A DNA stretch of 64,000 bases from Gammaproteobacteria bacterium. Its GTDB lineage: Bacteria; Pseudomonadota; Gammaproteobacteria; Xanthomonadales; Wenzhouxiangellaceae. Below, one piece after another: positions 55,332 to 64,000 of this stretch. Location: NCBI GenBank assembly GCA_009908385.1, contig JAAAPE010000073.1, positions 1 to 64,000 on the forward strand, given 5' to 3'. Within the stretch, counting starts at the first letter, position 1. Every line of letters starts with the position of its first letter. The notes under the pieces are model-generated. The model worked only from the letters and a program-made list of their open reading frames with translations, made no database searches and was not told the DNA's origin. The position numbers and the translations under genes are program-made.

Positions 55332-55670
55332 TCAGGGTTCCGGCTCGATCAACCGCCCGCCGTCCTCGAGTTCTCCCCAGACGCGGATCACCCGGCCGCC
55401 GCGGAGCGTCAGTTCTCCCTTCCGTCTGCCCGTGCCCTCGGGGCTGAAATCGAAACGATAGCGTCGTTGCCAGCGCAGGCCTTCGGTGGTGCGGACCGGT
55501 CGCAGCGAACGCAGCGCGACGGTCTGGTCCAGCAGTTGCCAGCCCTGGCGCTTGCAGAAGCTTCGGGCCAGTTCACGCGCCCGATCGTGCGCCGATACCG
55601 CCGAGAACCAGAACAGCACGGCGGCGGCGAGCAGGAGCAGGGCGCCGAAGGGGCCCTCGAGGCCGCTCAT
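55332..55670 (-). CDS. DUF3301 domain-containing membrane-anchored protein
   Basis: 112 aa. One N-terminal helix (GALLLLAAAVLFWFSAVSA) and a small C-terminal domain with the family segments CKRQGWQLLDQTVAL and RYRFDFSPEG. Function unknown. ATGA overlap with the Smr gene upstream. Convergent with sspB, with 10 bp between stops. Confidence 0.85.
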   Translation of the reverse strand: MSGLEGPFGALLLLAAAVLFWFSAVSAHDRARELARSFCKRQGWQLLDQTVALRSLRPVRTTEGLRWQRRYRFDFSPEGTGRRKGELTLRGGRVIRVWGELEDGGRLIEPEP

Positions 55671-56200
55671 CGCCGGGCCCGGAGAAGCACGTAGACGGCG
55701 CCCGTGCCGCCGTCGTGGGGTGGGGCGGACGCAAAGGCGGCGACCCGGTCGTGGCGGCTGAGCAGGCGCGCGGTCAGGCGCTTGAGCTGCGGTCCCCCCG
55801 GCCCGGAGCGAAGCCCCTTGCCGTGGATGATGCGCACGCAGCTCATCCGGTCGCGGTCGGCATCCGAGAGAAATCGGCGGATCGAACCCGAGGCCGCCTC
55901 CAGGTTCATCTGGTGCAGGTCGAGCTCGTCTTCCACCCGCCAGTGGCCGCGCTTGAGTCTCGTCAGGACGCGTCGCTGCAGGCCGGGGCGCAAGTAGCTG
56001 ATTTCCTCGCCGGTTTCGACGCTCGCGAAATCGATCGGCGCGTTGGCCAGTTCGTCCATGACCCGGGCCTCGTCGCGCTCGCTCTGGGTCGCCTCCGGCG
56101 GAGGCGGCTTGGGACGGGACCGGGCCCGGTCGCTCCGAATGCGCCGCACCGGGCCCACGGCGGAGCGAAACAGCTCGAGTTCGTCGTCGGATTCGCTCAT
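55667..56200 (-). CDS. Smr/MutS2-type domain protein (SmrA/SmrB-like)
   Basis: 177 aa from ATG 56200. A charged N-terminal half precedes a Smr domain from about residue 88: ELDLHQMNLEAA, VRIIHGKGLRSGPGGP, and AFASAPPHDGGTGAVYVLL. The LDLHG and HGxG motifs are the nuclease/RNA-binding signatures. The closest role is ribosome-collision mRNA cleavage (SmrB) or a DNA-nicking Smr, not decidable here. Confidence 0.9.
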   Translation of the reverse strand: MSESDDELELFRSAVGPVRRIRSDRARSRPKPPPPEATQSERDEARVMDELANAPIDFASVETGEEISYLRPGLQRRVLTRLKRGHWRVEDELDLHQMNLEAASGSIRRFLSDADRDRMSCVRIIHGKGLRSGPGGPQLKRLTARLLSRHDRVAAFASAPPHDGGTGAVYVLLRARR

Positions 56201-56259
56201 GATCGCTCCTGCACGATGGGCTTGGTTTATAGTTATGGCTTTGACCTTCCGGTTCAAGC

Positions 56260-57045
56260 ATGCATATTCTGATTGCCAACGACGACGGGCTGCACGCGCC
56301 CGGCATCCGGCTGTTGTCCGAACGGCTCGCCGAGCACAGCGACGAAGTCACCATCGTCGCGCCCGACCGCGACCGCTCCGGGGCTAGCAACTCGCTGACG
56401 CTCGATCAGCCCATTCGCGTCGAAAAGCGGCGAGAGGGCGTTTTCAAGGTTTACGGCACGCCGACCGACTGCGTCCATATCGCCATCACGGGCCTGCTCG
56501 GCGACGAACCCGACATGGTGGTCTCCGGGATCAACGCGGGCGCCAACCTCGGTGACGACGTGCTCTACTCCGGCACGGTCGCCGCGGCGATGGAAGGACG
56601 GTTCCTCGGCCTGCCGGCGATGGCGGTTTCCCTGGTCTACACCGAGGGCGGGCAGCCGCACCACTACGAAACGGCGGCCGAAGCGGCCTGCCTGCTGATG
56701 GCCCAGCTCAAGGAAAAGCCCCTGCCGGCGGACACCATCCTCAACGTCAACGTACCCGACCTGCCGTGGGAGGAGATCAAGGGCTTCGAAAGCACGCGCC
56801 TGGGGCACCGCCACCGGTCCGAGGACGTCATTCCCATCGAGGATCCGCGCGGCCGCCAGTTCTTCTGGATCGGTCCGGCCGGCACGGAAGAGGACAACGG
56901 TCCGGGAACCGATTTTCACGCCGTTCGCAATCGCTACGTCTCCGTCACGCCGATCCACGTCGATCTGACGCGCTACCAGGCACTCGACGACGTCAGCCAC
57001 TGGATCGACGAGCTCAACAGCGGACCCTACAGCCGGCAGAAATGA
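56260..57045 (+). CDS. surE: 5'/3'-nucleotidase SurE
   Basis: 261 aa metal-dependent nucleoside monophosphate phosphatase. Active-site [10 protein letters not shown] (Asp8, Asp9), the conserved Ser in GASNSLT and Asn in [11 protein letters not shown]. First gene of surE-pcm-yqaA-nlpD. Confidence 0.97.
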   Translation: MHILIANDDGLHAPGIRLLSERLAEHSDEVTIVAPDRDRSGASNSLTLDQPIRVEKRREGVFKVYGTPTDCVHIAITGLLGDEPDMVVSGINAGANLGDDVLYSGTVAAAMEGRFLGLPAMAVSLVYTEGGQPHHYETAAEAACLLMAQLKEKPLPADTILNVNVPDLPWEEIKGFESTRLGHRHRSEDVIPIEDPRGRQFFWIGPAGTEEDNGPGTDFHAVRNRYVSVTPIHVDLTRYQALDDVSHWIDELNSGPYSRQK

Positions 57046-57704
57046 TGTCCTCGAGCGCCTACAGCGGGATCGGGATGACTTCGGAGGGAACGCGCGAACG
57101 CCTCGTCCGGCGGCTGCGCGAGAAGGGTATTCGTGACGAGCGGGTGCTCGAGGCGATTCGACGCACGCCGAGACACCTGTTCGTCGACGAAGCGCTGTCG
57201 TCGCGGGCCTACGAGGACACGGCGCTGCCCATCGGCCGGGGACAGACGATTTCGCAGCCCTACGTCGTGGCCATGATGACCCAGGCGGTGATGCGAGACG
57301 AGCCGCTGGGCAAGGTGCTGGAAATCGGCACGGGTTCCGGCTACCAGGCGGCGATCCTGGCGCGCCTGGCCGAACGGGTATTCACGACCGAGCGTATCGG
57401 CGAGCTGCAGCGCGCGGCCCGGCAGCGGTTCCATCGACTCGGTCTGCACAACGTCTACACACGGCACGCCGACGGGCTGGAGGGCTGGCCCGGCCAGGCG
57501 CCCTTCGACGCCATCGTGGTGACGGCGGGCGGACGGATTCCGGATCGACTGCTCGATCAGCTGGGGGAAGGAGCGGTACTCGTCGCTCCGGAAGACGCCG
57601 GCACTTTCCAGCAGCTGGTGCGGGTGACCCGCACCGCCCAGGGCTTCGAGCGCGATGAGCTGGGTGCCGTCAGCTTCGTGCCGCTGCTCGAAGGCCTGGA
57701 CTGA
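57042..57704 (+). CDS. pcm: Protein-L-isoaspartate O-methyltransferase
   Basis: 220 aa. Repairs isoaspartyl damage by SAM-dependent methylation. Motifs [17 protein letters not shown] and the SAM loop [19 protein letters not shown] 57042 overlaps the surE stop; the following ATG at 57045 is also possible. Confidence 0.96.
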   Translation: MMSSSAYSGIGMTSEGTRERLVRRLREKGIRDERVLEAIRRTPRHLFVDEALSSRAYEDTALPIGRGQTISQPYVVAMMTQAVMRDEPLGKVLEIGTGSGYQAAILARLAERVFTTERIGELQRAARQRFHRLGLHNVYTRHADGLEGWPGQAPFDAIVVTAGGRIPDRLLDQLGEGAVLVAPEDAGTFQQLVRVTRTAQGFERDELGAVSFVPLLEGLD

Positions 57705-57713
57705 CGATCGCCC

Positions 57714-58289
57714 GTGTTTCGCAGCCTCTACGATCGGGTCCTCGTGTGGTCGCGGCATCGCCATGCCCATCGCTACCTGTTCGCGCTGAGCTTCTCCGAG
57801 GCCACCTTCTTTCCGATACCGCCGGACGTGATGCTCGCGCCGATGGTGCTGGCCGATCGGGCCTCGGCCTGGCGGCTGGCCATGCTCACGACACTGGCTT
57901 CGGTGCTCGGCGGGCTGTTCGGCTACCTGATCGGCCTGCTCGCCATCGAGGCCGTCCTGCCCCTGATCGAGAGCGCCGGTTACCTGCAGGCCTATGCATC
58001 AGCCGTCGAAGCATTCGAGCGCTACGGCATCTGGTTCGTCATCCTGGCCGGATTCACGCCGATTCCGTTCAAGATCATCACGATCGCCGCCGGTGCCCTG
58101 GGTATGCCCCTGCCGGGCTTCGTGCTGGGCTCCCTGATCGGCCGCGGCGCCCGCTTCTACCTGGTCGCGGGCCTGATCTGGTCGGGCGGCGACCGTGCTG
58201 CGGAGTATCTGCGCCGCTGGGTCGACGCCCTGGGCTGGGCGGTCGTGGCGATCGCCGTCGTGGCGGGGGTGATCTGGTGGCTTTACTAG
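57714..58289 (+). CDS. yqaA: YqaA family (DedA/SNARE-associated) membrane protein
   Basis: 191 aa with a GTG start. Four to five helices and the DedA-type motif FSEATFFPIPPDVML near the N-terminus, plus FTPIPFKIITIAAGALGMP. The wider family translocates or flips lipids. Placement between pcm and nlpD recurs in related genomes. Its end overlaps nlpD by 13 bp. Confidence 0.92.
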   Translation: MFRSLYDRVLVWSRHRHAHRYLFALSFSEATFFPIPPDVMLAPMVLADRASAWRLAMLTTLASVLGGLFGYLIGLLAIEAVLPLIESAGYLQAYASAVEAFERYGIWFVILAGFTPIPFKIITIAAGALGMPLPGFVLGSLIGRGARFYLVAGLIWSGGDRAAEYLRRWVDALGWAVVAIAVVAGVIWWLY

Positions 58290-59140
58290 GCCGGCCGGCG
58301 CGACTGCTTGTCCTGTCGGTCCTGCTCCTGACCGCCGCCTGCGCACCCTGGCAGCCGACGCCATCGAGAGGGGGTGAGGGCGCAGGGAGCGCGAGCGAGC
58401 GGAGCGCCGAATCCCCGCCCGCCTGGTATCGCGTCGAGCGCGGCGACACGCTTTACTCGATCGCTTTCCGCTTCGGACTGGACTGGCGCAACGTCGCGCG
58501 CTGGAACGGAGTCGGTGCCCCGTACACCATCCGGCCGGGACAGGAGCTTCGCATGAGCGCGCCGCCCCGTCCGTCGCCTGCTCCGGACCGGGAAGAGAGT
58601 CCGCCGGCGGAATCGAGCCGGCCGCAACCCGCGCCGCCGGCGAGCGAACCCGAGGCGGCCGGGCCCGAAGCCGGGGCCGGGTCCGAAAGCGGCGCTTCCG
58701 CCGGCGCGGCCCAACCGTCTCCGGCTCCGTCGGGATCAACGGCGGCTTCGGGTCCGACGCGATCCGTCGGCGGCGTGTCCTGGCGGTGGCCAACCGAAGG
58801 GCGGGTGAGCCGACCCTTCGATGCGGCCGCGACCCGGAAAGGCATCGGCATCGCGGGCAGTGAAGGCCAGCCCGTTCACGCGGCGGCTTCCGGCGAGGTG
58901 GTCTACAGCGGAACGGCGCTGATCGGCTACGGCGAGCTGATCATCATCAAGCACTCCGAGAAGCTGCTGTCGGCCTACGGTCACAATCGCCGGCGCCTGG
59001 TCGCCGAGGGCGATCGGGTCGAGCGCGGGCAGAAGATCGGCGAAATGGGGCTCAACGACCGGCAGGAGGACATGCTGCACTTCGAGATACGGCTCGACGG
59101 CCGGCCGGTCAATCCCCTGGACTATCTGCCGGCGAGATGA
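58277..59140 (+). CDS. nlpD: NlpD-like lipoprotein with LysM and LytM (M23) domains
   Basis: 287 aa from GTG 58277. Lipobox TAAC (Cys near residue 20), LysM domain (YRVERGDTLYSIAFRFGLDW), a Pro/Ala/Ser/Glu-rich linker, then a LytM domain from about 160. The first zinc-ligand position reads KGIGIAG instead of the HxGxD form of active enzymes, so it is probably a non-catalytic activator of the amidase AmiC in daughter-cell separation. rpoS, the common next gene, is absent. Confidence 0.92.
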   Translation: MALLGRPARLLVLSVLLLTAACAPWQPTPSRGGEGAGSASERSAESPPAWYRVERGDTLYSIAFRFGLDWRNVARWNGVGAPYTIRPGQELRMSAPPRPSPAPDREESPPAESSRPQPAPPASEPEAAGPEAGAGSESGASAGAAQPSPAPSGSTAASGPTRSVGGVSWRWPTEGRVSRPFDAAATRKGIGIAGSEGQPVHAAASGEVVYSGTALIGYGELIIIKHSEKLLSAYGHNRRRLVAEGDRVERGQKIGEMGLNDRQEDMLHFEIRLDGRPVNPLDYLPAR

Positions 59141-59501
59141 TCAGGGCGGCCAGGGCCCGCCGATTCTCGCTCATCAGGACATTGAAGGTGCGTGCGGCGG
59201 CGTCCAGGGTCATGCACTCGACGCCGATACCGTGACGGATGATCTCGAGCTGGATCTCCCTGGGCAGGAACTGCTGCCGTTCGCCGGCACCGAACACGAT
59301 CAGTTCCGGGCCGAGTTCGATCAGCTTCGCAATCGCTGCTTGATCCACGCCGGACAGGCTCGAAACCGGCCAACGGGGATCGAGGTAGCGGGCGCCCACC
59401 ACGAGGCTGGATTCGTACCACTGGTCGGTGACGAATACGCGCGAAGGCTCGACGCCACGGATCTGGTGGTGATTGTCGGCAGTGTGTTCGGTCAGTTCCA
59501 T
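59109..59501 (-). CDS. Mth938-like domain (DUF498) protein
   Basis: 130 aa. The family pattern (RVFVTDQWYESSLVV, LIELGPELIVFGAGERQQFLP, GVECMTLDAAARTFNVL) is clear; relatives act in respiratory complex assembly or are uncharacterised. The 3' end overlaps nlpD by 32 bp in antisense. Confidence 0.88.
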   Translation of the reverse strand: MELTEHTADNHHQIRGVEPSRVFVTDQWYESSLVVGARYLDPRWPVSSLSGVDQAAIAKLIELGPELIVFGAGERQQFLPREIQLEIIRHGIGVECMTLDAAARTFNVLMSENRRALAALIISPADSPGD

Positions 59502-59513
59502 GTCGTGCTGCTT

Positions 59514-59810
59514 CTATCGACGGGGCAGTTCGATTCCGGGCTTTTCGGGGTGGCGGCGGTACAGGCAGACCACCTGGCCGATCCGGTGGACCAGCTCGGC
59601 CCCGGTCGTCGACACGAGGTGATCGATCCAGGCGTCCCGCTGCGCGCGGTCTCCGCGAAGCTTGATCTTGATGAGTTCGTGGTGCTCGAGCGCCTGTTCC
59701 ACTTCGGCGAGCACGTTCTCGCTCAGGCCCTTGTCGGCGACCATCACGACCGGGTGCAGGTCGTGGCTCAGGCCGCGAAGGTGCTTTTTCTGGCTGTTGC
59801 TCAGGGGCAT
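59514..59810 (-). CDS. yhbY: Ribosome assembly RNA-binding protein YhbY
   Basis: 98 aa CRM-domain protein: LSNSQKKHLRGLSHDLHPVV with the GLSENVLAEVEQALEHHELIK block. It binds pre-50S particles. Divergent from rlmE as in E. coli. Confidence 0.95.
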   Translation of the reverse strand: MPLSNSQKKHLRGLSHDLHPVVMVADKGLSENVLAEVEQALEHHELIKIKLRGDRAQRDAWIDHLVSTTGAELVHRIGQVVCLYRRHPEKPGIELPRR

Positions 59811-59909
59811 TGCATGCGCCGCTTGATATGAAGTTGCAATGGTAACTTGGATCGGTTTACAGGACGCGGGATTCAGGGTTCAGGGGACCCGCAAGCGGTT
59901 ACCATTGCG

Positions 59910-59978
59910 AAACCAGCCAACCAGCGAAGCCAGCCAACGAACCAACGAACCAACGAACCAACGAACCAACGAATCAGC
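59910..59978. repeat. Short tandem repeat array, CCAACCAG then CCAACGAA octamers
   Basis: Eight or more 8 bp units, ending four bases before the rlmE ATG, so the array lies in the rlmE leader. A short TTCAGGG repeat (59869-59885) precedes it. Confidence 0.92.
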
Positions 59979-59982
59979 CGCC

Positions 59983-60582
59983 ATGGATTGGAAAAAGCGC
60001 CAGCAAGCAGACCCTTACGTGAAGCGCGCCCGCGAGGCGGGCTATCGGGCGCGGGCGGCGTTCAAGTTGCTGGAGCTCGACGAGAAGGACCGGCTCTTCA
60101 GGCCCGGGCAGTTCGTGGTGGATCTCGGGGCCGCGCCCGGCAGCTGGTGCCAGGCGGCGCTCGAGCGGGTCGGCCCGGACGGCCGCGTGGTCGCGCTCGA
60201 CATCCTGGAAATGGATCCGATCGACGGCGTCGTGTTCATCCAGGGCGACTTCCGGGAGGACGAGCCCCTGGCCGAGCTGGAGACGGCCATGGCGGGCAGG
60301 CTCGCCGACCTTGTCCTGTCTGACATGGCCCCCAATATCTCGGGTATCGGCCCGGCGGACCAGGCCCGCAGCATCCACCTGGCGGAACTGGCCGCGGCCT
60401 TCGCCGAAGACTGGCTGGCCGCATCGGGAAGCTTCGTGGTCAAGATCTTCCAGGGGGAGGGCTTCGACGCCTTTCTGGCCGAACTGAAGCGGAAATACGC
60501 TGCCGTGCGCGTCCGCAAGCCGCGCGCCTCCCGCCCCGAGAGCCGGGAAGTGTACGTGGTGGCCACTCGGCCGAGGCGTTGA
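59983..60582 (+). CDS. rlmE: 23S rRNA (uridine-2'-O-)-methyltransferase RlmE (FtsJ/RrmJ)
   Basis: 199 aa. Methylates U2552 of 23S rRNA. SAM site VVDLGAAPGSWCQAA and the K-D-K-E catalytic tetrad: Lys in RAAFKLLEL, Asp in VLSDMAPN, Lys in FVVKIFQG, Glu in RPESREVYVV. Only repeat DNA and a weak ribosome site precede ATG 59983. Confidence 0.96.
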   Translation: MDWKKRQQADPYVKRAREAGYRARAAFKLLELDEKDRLFRPGQFVVDLGAAPGSWCQAALERVGPDGRVVALDILEMDPIDGVVFIQGDFREDEPLAELETAMAGRLADLVLSDMAPNISGIGPADQARSIHLAELAAAFAEDWLAASGSFVVKIFQGEGFDAFLAELKRKYAAVRVRKPRASRPESREVYVVATRPRR

Positions 60583-60648
60583 ACGCAGCGTTGATCGGAT
60601 TGTCGTAGAATCGAATGAAGTGGATGTCGCCAACCGGAGATCAGAATT

Positions 60649-62562
<1,914 letters not shown>

Positions 62563-62565
62563 ATC

Positions 62566-62590
62566 GGGTTGGCTGGTTGGCACCAGCCGA
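62566..62590. repeat. CCAACC-family inverted repeat after ftsH
   Basis: GGTTGGCTGGTTGGCACCAGCC, directly after the ftsH stop codon, is a partial palindrome of the same family as 48212-48231. It sits between the convergent ftsH and Ada-like genes. Confidence 0.6.
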
Positions 62591-62607
62591 CAAAAAGAAC
62601 GACAGCG

Positions 62608-63438
62608 TCACGCGTCTCGCTCCTCCTGCGCCAACAGCGCCCGCTTCCTTTCGATCCCCCACCGATAGCCGCCGAGTCCGCCGTCTGCAGCCACCACCCG
62701 GTGGCAGGGCACGATGACGGCCGCGGGGTTGGCGCCGCAGGCCTGTGCCACCGCTCGAGCGCCGCCGGGCAGGCCGACCTGCCGGGCCAGGTCCCCGTAA
62801 GTGATCGTCCGGCCGGGCGGGATGTCCTGGAGCGCGTTCCAGACCTTGCGCTGGAAGATCGTGCCGCGCAGGTCCAGGTCCGGGATCGGCCGGGCGGTGG
62901 ATGAGCGGTCGATCAGCGCCACTACATCGTTCAGCGTGGAGCGGAAGGGATCCCCGGCCGGTTCCAGCTTGGCTCGCGGAAACCGATGCTGCAGGTCCTC
63001 CATCAGCGACTCGTCCCTGTCGCCCAGAAGAACCGCGCAGAGGCCTTTCGGCGTCGCCGCGACGAGCACGCGCCCGAGGCTGAGCGCAGCCGTGCCGTAG
63101 TGCAGGGTCTCGCCGCGGCCGCCGCGCGCCAGCCGCGAGGGCGACATGCCGAGCCCGTCGCGCGCCGCCTCGAAGGCGCGGCTGGAAGAGCCGAATCCGG
63201 CCTCCAGCGCCGCGTCCGTCACGGCCATGCCCCGGCGCAGCAGTGCGGCGAAGCGGTCGATTCTGCCGTGCCGCAGGAATCGTCCGGGGCTGATCCCGAA
63301 GTGCCGACGAAATACCCGCTGGAAGTGACCCGGGCTGTAGCCGGCCAGTGCAGCCAGGCCGGCCACGTCGATATCGAAATCGTCGCTCGCGGCCTGCCGG
63401 AGGGCACGGGTGAGTCGCTGGCTCTGGTCGTCGTTCAT
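62608..63438 (-). CDS. Ada-like AraC regulator / methylated-DNA-[protein]-cysteine S-methyltransferase
   Basis: 276 aa from ATG 63438. An AraC-type helix-turn-helix (LAALAGYSPGHFQRVFRRHF, about 28-47) is followed by an Ogt methyltransferase domain with acceptor cysteine in VIVPCHRVV near residue 240. The N-terminal zinc domain of E. coli Ada, which takes methyl groups from phosphotriesters, is missing. It can repair O6-methylguanine but must be activated differently. Inserted against the flow between ftsH and folP. Confidence 0.92.
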   Translation of the reverse strand: MNDDQSQRLTRALRQAASDDFDIDVAGLAALAGYSPGHFQRVFRRHFGISPGRFLRHGRIDRFAALLRRGMAVTDAALEAGFGSSSRAFEAARDGLGMSPSRLARGGRGETLHYGTAALSLGRVLVAATPKGLCAVLLGDRDESLMEDLQHRFPRAKLEPAGDPFRSTLNDVVALIDRSSTARPIPDLDLRGTIFQRKVWNALQDIPPGRTITYGDLARQVGLPGGARAVAQACGANPAAVIVPCHRVVAADGGLGGYRWGIERKRALLAQEERDA

Positions 63439-63556
63439 GCGATCAGCATATCGCCGGCCGCCGGACCGCGCATTCCGATTTCTGACCGCCCGAACGATCG
63501 CTGCCCGCGCCCCGACACGATAGAATGACGGGTTGGACACTGCCTGATCCCCGCCG

Positions 63557-64000
63557 ATGCCGGAAAAGCTCGAACAGCGCCTGCAGCACGCGCATGCCGA
63601 CGGCCGCACGCTGGTCATGGGCGTGGTCAACGTCACGCCGGATTCCTTTTCCGACGGCGGGCGTTTCCTGTCGCCCGATCGCGCGGTCCGCCACGCGCTC
63701 GAGCTCGTGGCCGCCGGGGCCGATATCCTCGACGTGGGCGGCGAGTCGACCCGGCCCGGCGCGCAACCGGTGGACGAGCAGGACGAGCTCGAGCGCGTCC
63801 TGCCGGTGATAGAGGGATTGGCCGCCGCCACGGACGTGCCGGTGTCCATCGATACGGCCAAGCCCGCCGTGATGCGGCGTGCCGTCGCCGCGGGTGCCGC
63901 CATGATCAACGACGTCAACGGCCTGCGCGCCGAAGGCGCGGTCGATGCGGTGGCCGAACTCGGCGTTCCGGTCTGCATCATGCACATGCTCGGCGAGCCC
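63557..64000 (+). CDS. folP: Dihydropteroate synthase (N-terminal part, runs off the window)
   Basis: 148 codons seen, cut by the window end within MHMLGEP. TIM-barrel enzyme joining p-aminobenzoate to the pterin. Signatures MGVVNVTPDSFSDGG and DVGGESTRPGA, then IDTAKPAV and INDVNGL. A TAGAAT -10-like element lies at 63521-63526. ftsH-folP order is conserved apart from the intervening Ada-like gene. Confidence 0.96.
   Translation, partial: MPEKLEQRLQHAHADGRTLVMGVVNVTPDSFSDGGRFLSPDRAVRHALELVAAGADILDVGGESTRPGAQPVDEQDELERVLPVIEGLAAATDVPVSIDTAKPAVMRRAVAAGAAMINDVNGLRAEGAVDAVAELGVPVCIMHMLGEP

Overview
This is a 64 kb piece of a GC-rich (about 65 %) bacterial chromosome with dense, mostly housekeeping gene content. 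Gene order (tig-clpP-clpX-lon-hupB-ppiD, Rnf, metG/apbC/dcd, petABC-sspAB, surE-pcm-yqaA-nlpD, yhbY/rlmE-ftsH-folP) is that of a gammaproteobacterium. The AT-poor coding DNA, the iron-sulfur photolyase and intergenic arrays of 7-8 bp repeats point, as inference only, to the Xanthomonadales/Chromatiales side, for example a Wenzhouxiangella-like organism. No prophage, integrase, transposase or CRISPR array was seen.

Layout. 1-2.2 kb: repeat arrays, a secreted sialidase-like protein and four tRNA genes. 2.2-10.7 kb: proteostasis block (trigger factor, ClpP, ClpX, Lon, HU, two tRNAs, PpiD). 10.7-17 kb: fabI and a TetR-controlled RND efflux operon ending in an FMN reductase. 17-26.5 kb: RNase D, a periplasmic formylglycine-generating-enzyme-like protein, sulfide:quinone oxidoreductase, a YedK-type DNA-protein crosslink protein, cysteine dioxygenase coupled to MetX, an iron-sulfur photolyase and a Trm112-like protein. 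26.6-33.4 kb: purEK, a DUF1543 protein, an orphan ABC ATPase coupled to an ArgD-like aminotransferase, Fe superoxide dismutase, RNase T and a TraB/GumN protein. 33.4-35.4 kb: a three-gene operon encoding a secreted cysteine-rich peptide with eight EGxCG motifs, a DUF692/MNIO enzyme and a DUF2063 partner. 35.4-46 kb: nth and a broken Rnf electron-transport cluster (A, then BCD, then GE) whose breaks hold other genes, a 0.33 kb inverted-repeat element and short repeats. 46-64 kb: metG, apbC, dcd, degS, the cytochrome bc1 operon with sspAB, a DUF3301/Smr pair, surE-pcm-yqaA-nlpD, yhbY, rlmE, ftsH, an Ada-like repair regulator and the start of folP.

How it works together. ClpXP, its adaptor SspB, Lon, FtsH, DegS, trigger factor and PpiD form most of a protein quality-control network. 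SQR, the bc1 complex and Rnf feed and use the quinone/NADH redox pools. The most distinctive unit is the hvfA-hvfB-hvfC-like operon: by homology it should make a post-translationally modified, secreted, copper-binding peptide. Its eight-motif precursor has not, to my knowledge, been characterised.

A second notable layer is non-coding: at least four families of short tandem repeats (GTGGTCA/GACGCAC, TTTCAGG, CCAACGAA/CCAACCAG and ACCGAAA types). They sit between genes, often as two arrays in opposite orientation, and several lie at points where conserved operons are interrupted.
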